From an uncultured bacterium (GTDB lineage Bacteria; Bacillota; Clostridia; Oscillospirales; Acutalibacteraceae), in contig CASDTH010000049.1 of assembly GCA_949283655.1 (NCBI GenBank), positions 1 to 59,944 on the forward strand: a stretch of 59,944 bases of DNA. Direction: 5' to 3'. Under the pieces are notes generated by a model, which ran no database searches, was not told the origin of the DNA, and worked only from the letters and a program-made list of their open reading frames with translations. Positions 16,096 to 24,206 of this stretch are shown here, in pieces (within the stretch, counting starts at the first letter, position 1; each line of letters starts with the position of its first letter). The position numbers and the translations under genes are program-made.

Positions 16096-17475
16096 TCAGT
16101 CTATTTGCTCGATGGTGTAGGAGAAGGTGTTTTTCTCCCGCGCTTCGCGCTTTTCAAAAAACGCCTCTGCCTGCGCAGGGAATGCGATATAGGAGAGCAC
16201 ATCTTCCTCAGAGCGGGCGCGGCCGCCAAGCTCCTGCTTGGCTTTCTCAAAGCCAGGCTCCAACAGGTCTGCATAGCGAACGGTGACCGGCTCCTCATCG
16301 CCGAGGATTTTCGCCTGGATTTCCTTATTTATTTCGCCCGGTGCGCGGCCGTATTCGCCGTGCACATAAGCCCGGATCTCCTTGGAAACATTTTTATACC
16401 GCTCGCCCGCGAGTACATTGGCCGTGGCCTGCACGCCGACCATCTGGCTCATCGGCGTAACCAGCGGCGGGTAACCAAGATCCTCCCGCACACGCGGCAC
16501 TTCGGCGAGCACCTCATCCAGCTTATCTAGGGATTTCTGCGCCGTCAGCTGTGCAACCAGGTTGGAGAGCATACCGCCGGGCACCTGGTACACCAGAGCG
16601 TCCGTCTCCGTAGAGAGCACAACCGGATTGAGCAGTCCGTTCTTAAGCGCATCTGCGCGGATGGGTTTAAAGAAATCATTGATTTCCTTAAGCTTTTTAT
16701 CATCCAGCGCAACCTCATAACCCTCTTGACGCAGCGCATAGGCAAGCGTTTCCGTGGCCGGCTGCGCCGTGCCGCCGGAGAAGCAGGAGATCGCGGTGTC
16801 GATCACATCCGCGCCAGCTTCGACCGCCTTTTGCAGCGTCAGCGGGCCAAGGCCCGTCGTGCAGTGCGTGTGAACAACAATCGGGAGCTTAACATTTTCC
16901 TTCAGCGCCTTGACGAGATCATAACCCTCCTGCGGGCCCATGATACCTGCCATATCCTTGATACAGATGGACTGCACGCCCATGCTTTCCATCTCTTTGG
17001 CCATCTTCACATAGGCATCCAACGTGTGAATCGGGCTAATGGTAAAGCAGATTGTGCCGCTCGCATGCGCGCCAGCCTTGAGCGTTTCATCCACAGCAAC
17101 CTCGATATTGCGCAGGTCGTTGAGCGCGTCAAAAATGCGGATGATATCGATGCCGTTTTCTACGCTTTTGCGCACGAATTTGCGCACCACATCATCCGGA
17201 TAGTGCTTGTAGCCCAGCAGATTCTGGCCGCGCAGCAGCATTTGCAGCTTTGTGTTCGGGCATGCGGCACGGATGGTGCGCAATCTCTCCCAAGGATCCT
17301 CATTCAAATACCGAAGGCAAGAGTCAAACGTCGCGCCGCCCCAGCACTCGAGGGAGTAATAGCCTGCTTCATCGAGCTTGCCAAGGATTGGCTTGAACGC
17401 GGAGAGCGGCAGGCGCGTCGCAATCAGGGATTGGTTTGCGTCGCGCAGGACCGTTTCGGTGAACTGTACTTTCAT
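16096..17475 (-). CDS. oadA: Oxaloacetate decarboxylase alpha subunit (carboxyltransferase)
   Basis: The 459 residues, from MKVQFTETVLRD, match the pyruvate carboxylase/oxaloacetate decarboxylase carboxyltransferase TIM barrel. Motifs include TVLRDANQSL (9-18, metal-ligand Asp12), MLLRGQNLLGYKHY near 95, ICIKDMAGIMGP with the catalytic Lys near 180, and VVHTHCTTG near 205 with metal-binding His. It moves carboxylate from oxaloacetate to biotin. It ends after the PYC/OADA domain (DVLSYIAFPAQAEAFFEKRE) without a biotinyl domain, which is encoded separately. GTATGGAGG lies just before the ATG at 17475. A structured leader and a palindrome lie upstream. Confidence 0.93.
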   Translation of the reverse strand: MKVQFTETVLRDANQSLIATRLPLSAFKPILGKLDEAGYYSLECWGGATFDSCLRYLNEDPWERLRTIRAACPNTKLQMLLRGQNLLGYKHYPDDVVRKFVRKSVENGIDIIRIFDALNDLRNIEVAVDETLKAGAHASGTICFTISPIHTLDAYVKMAKEMESMGVQSICIKDMAGIMGPQEGYDLVKALKENVKLPIVVHTHCTTGLGPLTLQKAVEAGADVIDTAISCFSGGTAQPATETLAYALRQEGYEVALDDKKLKEINDFFKPIRADALKNGLLNPVVLSTETDALVYQVPGGMLSNLVAQLTAQKSLDKLDEVLAEVPRVREDLGYPPLVTPMSQMVGVQATANVLAGERYKNVSKEIRAYVHGEYGRAPGEINKEIQAKILGDEEPVTVRYADLLEPGFEKAKQELGGRARSEEDVLSYIAFPAQAEAFFEKREAREKNTFSYTIEQID

Positions 17476-17613
17476 TTTGTAACCTCCATACGTCCCATAT
17501 AACAGGCGACGGCAGTCTCCATGCAAAACGCCGCCCTGGAAGCTGCCATCCTGGGGCGGGCACACTCTGCCTTGATTCGGCAAAGATAAAACCGCCCCCA
17601 AACTGACCCATCT
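17476..17613 (-). promoter_or_regulatory. Structured 5' leader of the decarboxylase operon
   Basis: About 140 nt precede oadA on the minus strand and can form nested helices. GGGGCGG (17598-17592 read on the minus strand) pairs with CCGCCCC (17559-17553), enclosing a small GCC/GGC hairpin. A second arm pair, GGCAG/CTGCC (17547-17543 with 17515-17511), ends near the ribosome-binding site. No known riboswitch consensus is recognised. No T-run follows, so any control would be translational or by processing. Confidence 0.4.
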
Positions 17614-17614
17614 T

Positions 17615-17649
17615 ATTTTATCCGAAATCCACCGGTTTTAATTTCGGAT
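17615..17649 (-). promoter_or_regulatory. Candidate operator palindrome at the decarboxylase operon promoter
   Basis: ATCCGAAAT (17620-17628) and ATTTCGGAT (17641-17649) are a perfect 9-bp inverted repeat with a 12-bp spacer. A -10-like TAAAAT (minus strand, 17620-17615) abuts it with no good -35, which suits an activator- or repressor-controlled promoter. The regulator is unknown. Confidence 0.45.
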
Positions 17650-17778
17650 TTTTAAAAATATAAAAATGATTGTTAAATCCTTAACCAATGTTTTTAGAAA
17701 AATTCAAAGGGTTTTTGGTGGAGTTGATAAAAAGAGCATGTGTAAGCAAGAAAGCGGCCGTTTCCCAGGATTTTCGCC

Positions 17779-17814
17779 AAAAAATACGCCGGAGAGGGCG
17801 AACCTTTCCGGCGT
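17779..17814 (-). terminator. Intrinsic terminator after the 108-residue membrane protein gene
   Basis: On the minus strand ACGCCGGAA pairs with CTCCGGCGT and is followed by ATTTTTTGG. Confidence 0.8.
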
Positions 17815-17906
17815 AACACGAAGCTGCTGCGGCGCGCTTGTGCGCTGCAGCGGCCCTCCATTATCTTGCAATCTTCATGCACAAACAGAGATTCCCCAAC
17901 CGGCAA

Positions 17907-18233
17907 TCAGCGCCCTTCCTGGCCGGGGGGTTCCTGAGCCGCCGGGCCCTGTGCGGGGCCGCCCTCCAGCAGCGCAAGCAGACGGGCGTTTTGCTCCTGC
18001 AGCTTTGCCAGCTGCTCCTGCATTTCGTGGAGTTGACCCTCGGTCTGGACGGCGCGCTCTCTTTGCTCCCGCTCCCGCCGGAATCCATTGTAGAGGATCG
18101 CGCCAAGCAGGGGAATGGTCGCAAGAATCGTTACGCCAGCAGAATACGGTGAAAAGAAAAGAAATAGCGCACCCCAGATAATACTCAATACGATAAAAGC
18201 GCCATAATGGCGTTCTGGCTTTTGAGCCTGCAT
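17907..18233 (-). CDS. Small membrane protein with C-terminal coiled coil
   Basis: The 108 residues are not a recognised family. Two hydrophobic segments (about 11-27 and 31-48) are followed by an Arg/Glu/Gln-rich heptad-like region (about 52-92) and a Pro/Gly/Gln-rich tail. The layout suggests a small membrane-anchored coiled-coil protein with the coil in the cytoplasm. It is 25 bp downstream of the secreted 343-residue protein gene and shares its direction and probable transcript. AGGCAAAGGAAATGC precedes the start. A terminator follows at 17779-17814. Function unknown. Confidence 0.65.
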   Translation of the reverse strand: MQAQKPERHYGAFIVLSIIWGALFLFFSPYSAGVTILATIPLLGAILYNGFRREREQRERAVQTEGQLHEMQEQLAKLQEQNARLLALLEGGPAQGPAAQEPPGQEGR

Positions 18234-18258
18234 TTCCTTTGCCTCCTGTTTTTACAGA

Positions 18259-19290
18259 TCACTCTACTTTTTTGGTCAGCCTATAATATGTAGCCCCGAG
18301 CGTTGGAATAAGAGAGAAAGAAAAAACTACGCCAGGATTCTGCCCCGTAGACCAGCTAAACGATGCATCCGTAGAGACACCAATTTTTTTATGCGCATAT
18401 TGGAGAAATAGCTCAAATGTATTGATGTTGTTATTGCTCAGCTCCCCTGCGCCTGCTATTGTAACCTGGAACCGCGTATAAGTTCTCATATATTCCATAT
18501 GGGAAATATTTGATGGAAAACGGAAACTGAAATAGAAGCCGCTCGGAAACTTTTCTACTTTTTGAGCGTTCGTCTCCGTATACTCCTGCCCACTGTAACT
18601 ATAATTGGAGGAATCTGTTTCTATGTAATCTGCCGTCTCGAAAAGCGTGTAGTTATTATATTGGTTGGAATTTTTATCCTCCCAAGTTAACGCATTCGAA
18701 TAAAAAGACATTGCGTCCGTCATCCTTGTAAACGGCATGATAACCCATTCCAATGTTCCAAAAGCTCCATATTGATGTTTGGTGCCTTCCATTTTATGCA
18801 CATACATAATTGCCATCCGTACATAACCGTTATAACTGGATGGCGGTTCTTCTGTGCTTCCATAATCGGAACTCGGCGCTCGCATTTGAGCGGCCGCCTC
18901 CTGTTCAAAGGAGCGCTTGCTCATTAACACGCTCTGGCCAGAGGGCGTTGTTTTAATATACTGCGTGGATACCTTAACAGAATCGCCTTTCTGCATCGCG
19001 TTCAGAACTGGCTCAAAGGCAGGGTCATTCTCCTGTATAAAACCTGTTTCTTTTAAAAATTGCCGGTTTATATGCCGCTTGCTAAGGCCCTGCTTTGCAA
19101 GCGACGCCTGCATCCTCTGATAATTTTCAGAGCTAATGGACTGCTCAACCGTGTAGCCATTCAGTTGGGTACAGATGTAGTTGGCTACCGTGTCCTGCTG
19201 TAGAGCTGCCGCTCTGCCAGGTAATACCAATGAGCCCAGAAGTGCTGCTACCGTGACAAAGCAAGAAACCGTTTTGAATCCACTTTTCAT
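18259..19290 (-). CDS. Secreted protein of unknown function
   Basis: The 343 residues start with a classical signal peptide (MKSGFKTVSCFVTVAALLGS then LVLPGRAAA), so the mature protein is exported. The mature part is polar and rich in Tyr, Asn and Ser, with aromatic strand-like stretches (GYVRMAIMYVHKMEGTKHQY; SGFYFSFRFPSNISHMEY; PGVVFSFSLIPTLGATYYR), suggesting a beta-rich fold. No cell-wall anchor, lipobox or catalytic motif is visible. Codon and base composition look more AT-rich than the neighbours, so recent acquisition is possible. AGGAGGAGT precedes the ATG. Family not recognised. Confidence 0.7.
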   Translation of the reverse strand: MKSGFKTVSCFVTVAALLGSLVLPGRAAALQQDTVANYICTQLNGYTVEQSISSENYQRMQASLAKQGLSKRHINRQFLKETGFIQENDPAFEPVLNAMQKGDSVKVSTQYIKTTPSGQSVLMSKRSFEQEAAAQMRAPSSDYGSTEEPPSSYNGYVRMAIMYVHKMEGTKHQYGAFGTLEWVIMPFTRMTDAMSFYSNALTWEDKNSNQYNNYTLFETADYIETDSSNYSYSGQEYTETNAQKVEKFPSGFYFSFRFPSNISHMEYMRTYTRFQVTIAGAGELSNNNINTFELFLQYAHKKIGVSTDASFSWSTGQNPGVVFSFSLIPTLGATYYRLTKKVE

Positions 19291-19457
19291 CGTTTACTCC
19301 TCCTTCATGCAATGGTTTGGCATATCTGACATATAAATCATAGCACGAATCAGGAGTGATTGATATTGGTAATTTACCTAAAGAAAATCTTTTTATTTGT
19401 AGGAGCATCTAAAAATACAAAATATTCCGCTTTAAAAATATCTATCATTTCGACTCG

Positions 19458-20312
19458 CTATGCCCGGGCGCCAATCTGCTTCAGATTCTCCAGGCTCACC
19501 CGCAGGCAGTCAAACGGATCGCGCGGGCAGGTATCCTGCTCAATGGCGATATACTGCACGCCGCTCTCCCGGCAGGCGCGGTATGCCTCCTCCAAATCGA
19601 GGTTGCCGCAGCCGACCTCCGCAAAGGCAGGCGTATAGGCAGCCGGGTGAAACACACCAAGCTTTGTGCACAGCCGGGCCAGCAGCGGCTGCTTCTCGAT
19701 GTCCGTATGCACAATGGCATAATCCTTAAAATGGCAAACCTTCATGCGGCCGTTCACGCGGCGGATATAATCCGCAGGGTTGACGCCGCCATATTGCAGC
19801 CAGTAGGTATCCAGAATAAAGCCGAAGGTTTCCGGGTCAGAATCCTCAATCAGCATATCGATTCCCAACCGGCCATTTGAAAAACGTTCCATCTCAAAGG
19901 CATGGTTATGGTAGGCAAAGTGGAGCCCTTTGTCCGCAATGCGCTTTGCAACCTCGCCCGCATCCTGGAGGAAGGCGGCAAAGCCCTCCGCTGAGCCGTG
20001 GAATTTTTGCGGCATGCTCCCAAGGCCAATGGTGTCGCAATGGAGCAGCTGGTGCTCGGCAACCAGAGCGTCCAAATCGTTGTGCATTCTGTCCCATGCG
20101 CTGTGCGTGATGCAAACGTCGAGCTCCAGCTCCTCTACCAGGGAGGCAAGCCGCTCCGGCCGAATGGGGCCAAAGCCCGAAATCTGGATCGCGTCAAACC
20201 CCATGGCCTTGACCTTGCGCAGGGTTTGTTCAATCGCCTCCGGAGTTTTGGTAAACTTCCGCACAGTGTAGAGCTGCGCAGCGGGCTGAATCGTTTGGTT
20301 TTTGCCAGTCAT
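19458..20312 (-). CDS. Sugar phosphate isomerase/epimerase (TIM barrel)
   Basis: The 284 residues, from MTGKNQTIQPAAQLYTVRKF, belong to the AP-endonuclease-2/IolE-like superfamily. Family features: AQLYTVR at the N-terminus, VKAMGFDAIQISGFG (about 40), LHFAYHNHAFEMER (about 140) with metal-site residues, FILDTYWLQYGGVNPADYI (about 180), VCHFKDY (about 210), AEVGCGNLDLEEAYRA (about 240) and QYIAIEQDTCPRDPF at the C-terminus. It probably needs a divalent cation and acts on a sugar or inositol derivative. The ATG at 20312 follows AGGAGGATTTTTTAAA; the longer frame from 20366 has no such site. It is divergent from the DUF4091 gene, suggesting joint use in carbohydrate metabolism. Confidence 0.88.
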   Translation of the reverse strand: MTGKNQTIQPAAQLYTVRKFTKTPEAIEQTLRKVKAMGFDAIQISGFGPIRPERLASLVEELELDVCITHSAWDRMHNDLDALVAEHQLLHCDTIGLGSMPQKFHGSAEGFAAFLQDAGEVAKRIADKGLHFAYHNHAFEMERFSNGRLGIDMLIEDSDPETFGFILDTYWLQYGGVNPADYIRRVNGRMKVCHFKDYAIVHTDIEKQPLLARLCTKLGVFHPAAYTPAFAEVGCGNLDLEEAYRACRESGVQYIAIEQDTCPRDPFDCLRVSLENLKQIGARA

Positions 20313-20437
20313 TTTAAAAAATCCTCCTAATATGATAATGACTTTCTCCTCCTCTTTATGATACAATAGAATTGAAAAAATGGAAAGGCGTTTTTTAAAA
20401 TCTATAAATAATTGATATCAAAAAAGGAAGTGTCCTT

Positions 20438-22108
20438 ATGGCAAAAAAATTACACGTCAGAATTATTTCTTCGCTGGAAAAGTGTTTCCATGACGAAGCA
20501 ATCACAGACAAACCGCGCCTGCGGAAAGCCTCCATGCTGAAAAACGAGCGCTACTCCTTTCAGCTCGCCATGCAGCTGAAGGAGCAGGCCGGCGGAGAGA
20601 AACAGCTGGTATATCTCCGTGTAGAATCTGCTCTGGCGGATTATTTAGAGCTCCGCCTGGTGCGGGAGGTTCCCTCCCAGTTTCCGTGCTATGGGGACGC
20701 ACCAAAAAAGGAGTACCTGCGCACGGAGCCAGGGCTTTATCCCGATTTGCTGGAGCCGCTGGAGCCCGGCCGGGAAATCCCCCTGCTGCCCGGCCAGCTT
20801 CGCAGCATCTGGCTGATGATTGCGCCGCGCGATGGCATGCCGCTGGGGAAACAGCCCATCACGCTGGCACTATATGATGAGGAGGGCCATCGGCTTGCCC
20901 AGGAAACGCTGGAGCTCACGGTCATCAACGCCTCGCTGCCGGAGCAGGAGCTCACCTTTACCCAGTGGTTCCATTGCGACTGCCTCGCGGTGTATTACGG
21001 CGTTCCAGTTTTCAGTGAACGCCATTGGGAAATCATCGAGCAATTTCTACGCACCGCGCGCCGGTACGGCATGAATATGGTGCTCACGCCGGTTTTTACC
21101 CCACCGCTAGATACAGCTGTTGGCACGCAACGCCCCACCGTACAGCTTGTGGACGTAACAGTGACTACGGAGGGCTACCGCTTCGGCTTTGAAAAACTGG
21201 ATCGGTGGATCAGGTTGTGCCTACAGCTGGGCTTTGAGCGGTTTGAAATCTCCCATTTCTTTACGCAGTGGGGCGCGGCACACGCCCCAAAAATTATGGC
21301 GCGGGTAGGCGGAGAAATGCGCCGTATCTTCGGCTGGGAAACAGAGGCAGCAGGTGCGGAATACACCGCATTCCTGCAAGCCTTTTTGGACGCTCTTCTC
21401 CCGCATTTGAAAGCATTAGGGATTGACAAAAAGTGCAGCTTTCACATTTCCGATGAGCCGTCAGAGAAAAATCTCGAAAATTATCTTGCCGCAAAGCAGA
21501 TTGTAGCGGAGCGGCTGAATGGGTACCCGATTATGGACGCACTTTCCAGCTACGCTTTCTATGAGCGAGGCGCCGTGGAGCATCCGATCCCGGCGAATAA
21601 CCACATTGAGCCCTTCCTTGCGCACCAGGTTCCGCATTTATGGACCTACTACTGCTGCAGTCAGTCAAACGGCGTTAGCAACCGCTTCATGGCGATGCCG
21701 TCCGCCAACAACCGCATCATCGGCGTACAGTTTTATAAATATGGAATAGAAGGTTTTTTGCATTGGGGCTATAATTTCTATTTTTCACAGTTGTCTCGCC
21801 ACGCGGTGAACCCGTTTTTCGTGACGGACGGGGATTATATGGCCCCTTCCGGCGATGAATTTTCCGTCTATCCCGCGCCGGACGGCACAGCGTGGGAATC
21901 GCTACGGCTGGTCGTTTTCCACGAGGCGCTGCAGGATCAGCGGGCACTGGAGCTGTGCGAAGCCCTATGCGGCCGGGAAACCGTCATGCAGCTGATGGAA
22001 GGGGATCTGAAAAAACCGGTTTCCTTCCGCCAGTATCCGCGCAAGGCCGCTTATCTGCTGAAGCTGCGCGAGCGGATCAACGCAGCGATTGCAGAGCGTT
22101 GCCCCTAA
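20438..22108 (+). CDS. DUF4091-containing putative glycoside hydrolase
   Basis: The 556 residues have an N-terminal beta-sandwich (about 1-165) and a TIM-barrel-like catalytic region (about 170-500) of the DUF4091/GH-like type. The barrel shows FTQWFHCDCLAVYYGVPVFS, RYGMNMVLTPVFTPPLDT, FERFEISHFFTQWG, CSFHISDEPSEKN (acidic pair DEP), HLWTYYCCSQSNGVSNRFM, GFLHWGYNFYFSQ and GDEFSVYPAPDGTAWESLRL near the end, the last two being DUF4091 hallmarks. The Asp/Glu in SDEPSE are catalytic candidates. No signal peptide, so it acts in the cytoplasm on imported sugars. Substrate unknown. Confidence 0.85.
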   Translation: MAKKLHVRIISSLEKCFHDEAITDKPRLRKASMLKNERYSFQLAMQLKEQAGGEKQLVYLRVESALADYLELRLVREVPSQFPCYGDAPKKEYLRTEPGLYPDLLEPLEPGREIPLLPGQLRSIWLMIAPRDGMPLGKQPITLALYDEEGHRLAQETLELTVINASLPEQELTFTQWFHCDCLAVYYGVPVFSERHWEIIEQFLRTARRYGMNMVLTPVFTPPLDTAVGTQRPTVQLVDVTVTTEGYRFGFEKLDRWIRLCLQLGFERFEISHFFTQWGAAHAPKIMARVGGEMRRIFGWETEAAGAEYTAFLQAFLDALLPHLKALGIDKKCSFHISDEPSEKNLENYLAAKQIVAERLNGYPIMDALSSYAFYERGAVEHPIPANNHIEPFLAHQVPHLWTYYCCSQSNGVSNRFMAMPSANNRIIGVQFYKYGIEGFLHWGYNFYFSQLSRHAVNPFFVTDGDYMAPSGDEFSVYPAPDGTAWESLRLVVFHEALQDQRALELCEALCGRETVMQLMEGDLKKPVSFRQYPRKAAYLLKLRERINAAIAERCP

Positions 22109-22166
22109 TCAAGCTGTAAAAATACAAGATAAATTCCGCTGAATTGACGAATATTTTTATGTAAAG

Positions 22167-22195
22167 TTGACATCATCCAGAATATCATATACAAT
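22167..22195 (+). promoter_or_regulatory. Promoter of the LRR surface protein
   Basis: TTGACA (22167-22172), a 17-bp spacer and TACAAT (22190-22195). Confidence 0.85.
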
Positions 22196-22266
22196 AAAAA
22201 CAAAGATCTGGAAGCATGCATTCCAACAGCATGTTTATCCAGATTAAGAAAGGAATGGTGAAATTC

Positions 22267-23088
22267 ATGCGGAAAACAAAAAAACTGCTTTGCCTGCTTC
22301 TGGCCGTGGTCATGCTCTGCTCCGTCTTCGGCGGTGCGCTGACGGCCTTTGCGGCAAACTCCGGCCCGTATTCCTACGAGCTGATCAATGACGGTAAGGA
22401 AGTTAAAATCACGTCTTACAATGAAAATAAGGCGATTGTCTCCATCCCGTCCCGCATCGCAGGCAAGCCGGTTACTACCATCGGCTCTTATGCGTTCAGC
22501 GGCATCAGCAGGCTGGCAAACCTGTATCTGCCCCTGACGGTCAAGGTGATTGAGGATCACGCATTCTATGAGAGCAACCGGCTGATGTTCATGACGATCC
22601 CCTCTAACGTAGATGTGATTGGGGACTATGCGTTCGCAGGCTGCGGCCGGTTGGAGTGGATTACCATCTTCAACGGCGTGCAGGAGATTGGCGACTACGC
22701 CTTTGCGGAATGCGACCGTCTGGGCCGCATCAGCCTGCCCAAGAGCGTCCGCTCCGTAGGCGACAATGCCTTCCAGGGCTGCGGCCGGCTGGAGACCGCC
22801 AGCATGAAGGGCGTTGAAACAATCGGCGCCAACGCCTTCTTGGGCTGCAACCGGCTGGAGAAAGTGCACTTTCCCAAAACATTGAAGAGCATCGGCGACC
22901 GTGCCTTCTGGGGTGACGTCCGCCTGATGAAGGTTTATTTTGACGGCAACGCGCCGCAGCTGGGCGACAGTGTGTTCGCGCTGATCGAAAATAACGCGAA
23001 GCTTTACCACAAGATCGGCAACGATACTTTCCAGGGCGGTCAGTGGTCGCGCTTCCAGCAGAAAACTTTCCTGCTCTGCCTGTTCTAA
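22267..23088 (+). CDS. Secreted BspA-like leucine-rich-repeat protein
   Basis: The 273 residues have a signal peptide (KKLLCLLLAVVMLCSVFGGA ending near AFAAN) and then about six LRR_5 repeats of some 23 residues with the pattern L..I.IP..V..IGDYAFAGC..L (for example IGDYAFAECDRLGRISLPKS). Such repeats form surface solenoids that bind host or bacterial proteins. There is no LPXTG or SLH anchor and the protein is short, so it is probably released. AAGGAATGGTG lies upstream of the ATG at 22267; an ATG at 22255 would add four residues. It is transcribed alone from a consensus promoter. Confidence 0.9.
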   Translation: MRKTKKLLCLLLAVVMLCSVFGGALTAFAANSGPYSYELINDGKEVKITSYNENKAIVSIPSRIAGKPVTTIGSYAFSGISRLANLYLPLTVKVIEDHAFYESNRLMFMTIPSNVDVIGDYAFAGCGRLEWITIFNGVQEIGDYAFAECDRLGRISLPKSVRSVGDNAFQGCGRLETASMKGVETIGANAFLGCNRLEKVHFPKTLKSIGDRAFWGDVRLMKVYFDGNAPQLGDSVFALIENNAKLYHKIGNDTFQGGQWSRFQQKTFLLCLF

Positions 23089-23121
23089 AACAGCCAGGAA
23101 TTTCATAGCAGACCTCAGCAA

Positions 23122-23168
23122 AACCCGGGAGAGCCAGCTTTTGGAAAGCCGGCTCTCCCGGGTCGTTA
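23122..23168 (+). terminator. Terminator of the LRR protein gene
   Basis: CCCGGGAGAGCC (23124-23135) pairs with GGCTCTCCCGGG (23151-23162), apart from an offset loop. A moderately T-rich tail follows. It may also serve the convergent hydrolase gene. Confidence 0.75.
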
Positions 23169-23227
23169 TTTGTATGCGTTATGCACCACCGGAATCGCTT
23201 ATGCGGGCAAATCCCCTGTGCCGCTCC

Positions 23228-24193
23228 TTAGCAATGCGTGTGCTCCAGGCAAAACCGGCGGACGGCATCGCCCCATTTCTCCGGCTCCTCCCAGATGGGC
23301 GAGTGCGCCGACTCCTCAAACCACGCCCACTCCTTATACGGCGCCTTAAGCGTTTGGAACCAGCCCTGCGCCAGGGCGGCAGGCGTGTTGTAATCGTGCC
23401 GCCCCATTGTGAGGAGAACAGGCATCTCCAACGCCTGAACTGTTTCATCAAACCGGCAGGCGACCACCTCATCCCAAAGTACTCCGCTCAAATGCGTGCC
23501 GCCTTGCGCATAGCGCAGGATATCCGCAATGCTATATTCCTTCGTTTTCAGCAGCGGCAGCAGCAGGGATTTGATCATACCGCTGTGCTCTTTATAGTTG
23601 CCGCCGCCATATTTCGTCAGGTAATCACGCTGGATCATCATCGCCTTCTGATTCGGGTAATGCCCGTCCACAGGAGCGATGCCGGAAAGCCGCTCAACTG
23701 CCTTTTGATCTCCAAGCCGTTTGGCCTCCTCCAGGCAAAACTGCCAGGAAAGGCGCTCATTCTCCGCCCCGTTGACAAATTGCCCTTGACCGATATAGGC
23801 TGCAATACGCGCAGACTCTTGCGCCGCCAACTGAAGGCCGATGACCGTCCCCCACGAGTGGCAGGCGAGAATAACCGCCTGCTTTTGCAGCTTCCGGCAG
23901 AGGTATTCCACCAGTTGCTGCGCATCCGCTACATAATCATCAACGTGAACCTCCTTTTGGAGGCTCGCGCGGGTAAAACTCTTGCCGGAGCCACGTTGAT
24001 CCCACATCACCAGTGTAAAATCCCGGCTCAGCCCGCTTTGATTTTTCAGCACAAGATGGCGGTCGCACACACCGGGCCCACCGTGCAGGAAGAGGATGAC
24101 CGGGTTTCGCAAATCCTGAGAGCGGATGCGGATATTTTGCCGGTCCCCGTTGAGCGTGACCCATTCACTGTAATCATAGCGATAGGCTTCCAT
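23228..24193 (-). CDS. Alpha/beta hydrolase, prolyl aminopeptidase (S33) type
   Basis: The 321 residues show the oxyanion motif HGGPG (37-41), MWDQRGSGKS (63-72) typical of proline iminopeptidases, the nucleophile elbow CHSWGTV with Ser113, and later Asp (GRHDYNTP) and His (EESAHSP) of the triad. Related enzymes remove N-terminal proline or hydrolyse small amides and esters. No signal peptide, so cytoplasmic. The start MEAYRYDYSEW at 24193 follows AAGGAGGGATACATC. It lies 13 bp after the amidohydrolase gene, so the two probably form an operon for peptide or amide breakdown. Confidence 0.87.
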   Translation of the reverse strand: MEAYRYDYSEWVTLNGDRQNIRIRSQDLRNPVILFLHGGPGVCDRHLVLKNQSGLSRDFTLVMWDQRGSGKSFTRASLQKEVHVDDYVADAQQLVEYLCRKLQKQAVILACHSWGTVIGLQLAAQESARIAAYIGQGQFVNGAENERLSWQFCLEEAKRLGDQKAVERLSGIAPVDGHYPNQKAMMIQRDYLTKYGGGNYKEHSGMIKSLLLPLLKTKEYSIADILRYAQGGTHLSGVLWDEVVACRFDETVQALEMPVLLTMGRHDYNTPAALAQGWFQTLKAPYKEWAWFEESAHSPIWEEPEKWGDAVRRFCLEHTHC

Positions 24194-24206
24194 GATGTAT
24201 CCCTCC

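Noticed and set aside
22105..23121. 338-codon minus-strand ORF opposite the LRR gene
   Set aside because: Mirror frame of a repetitive LRR gene that has a signal peptide, promoter and ribosome-binding site on the plus strand.
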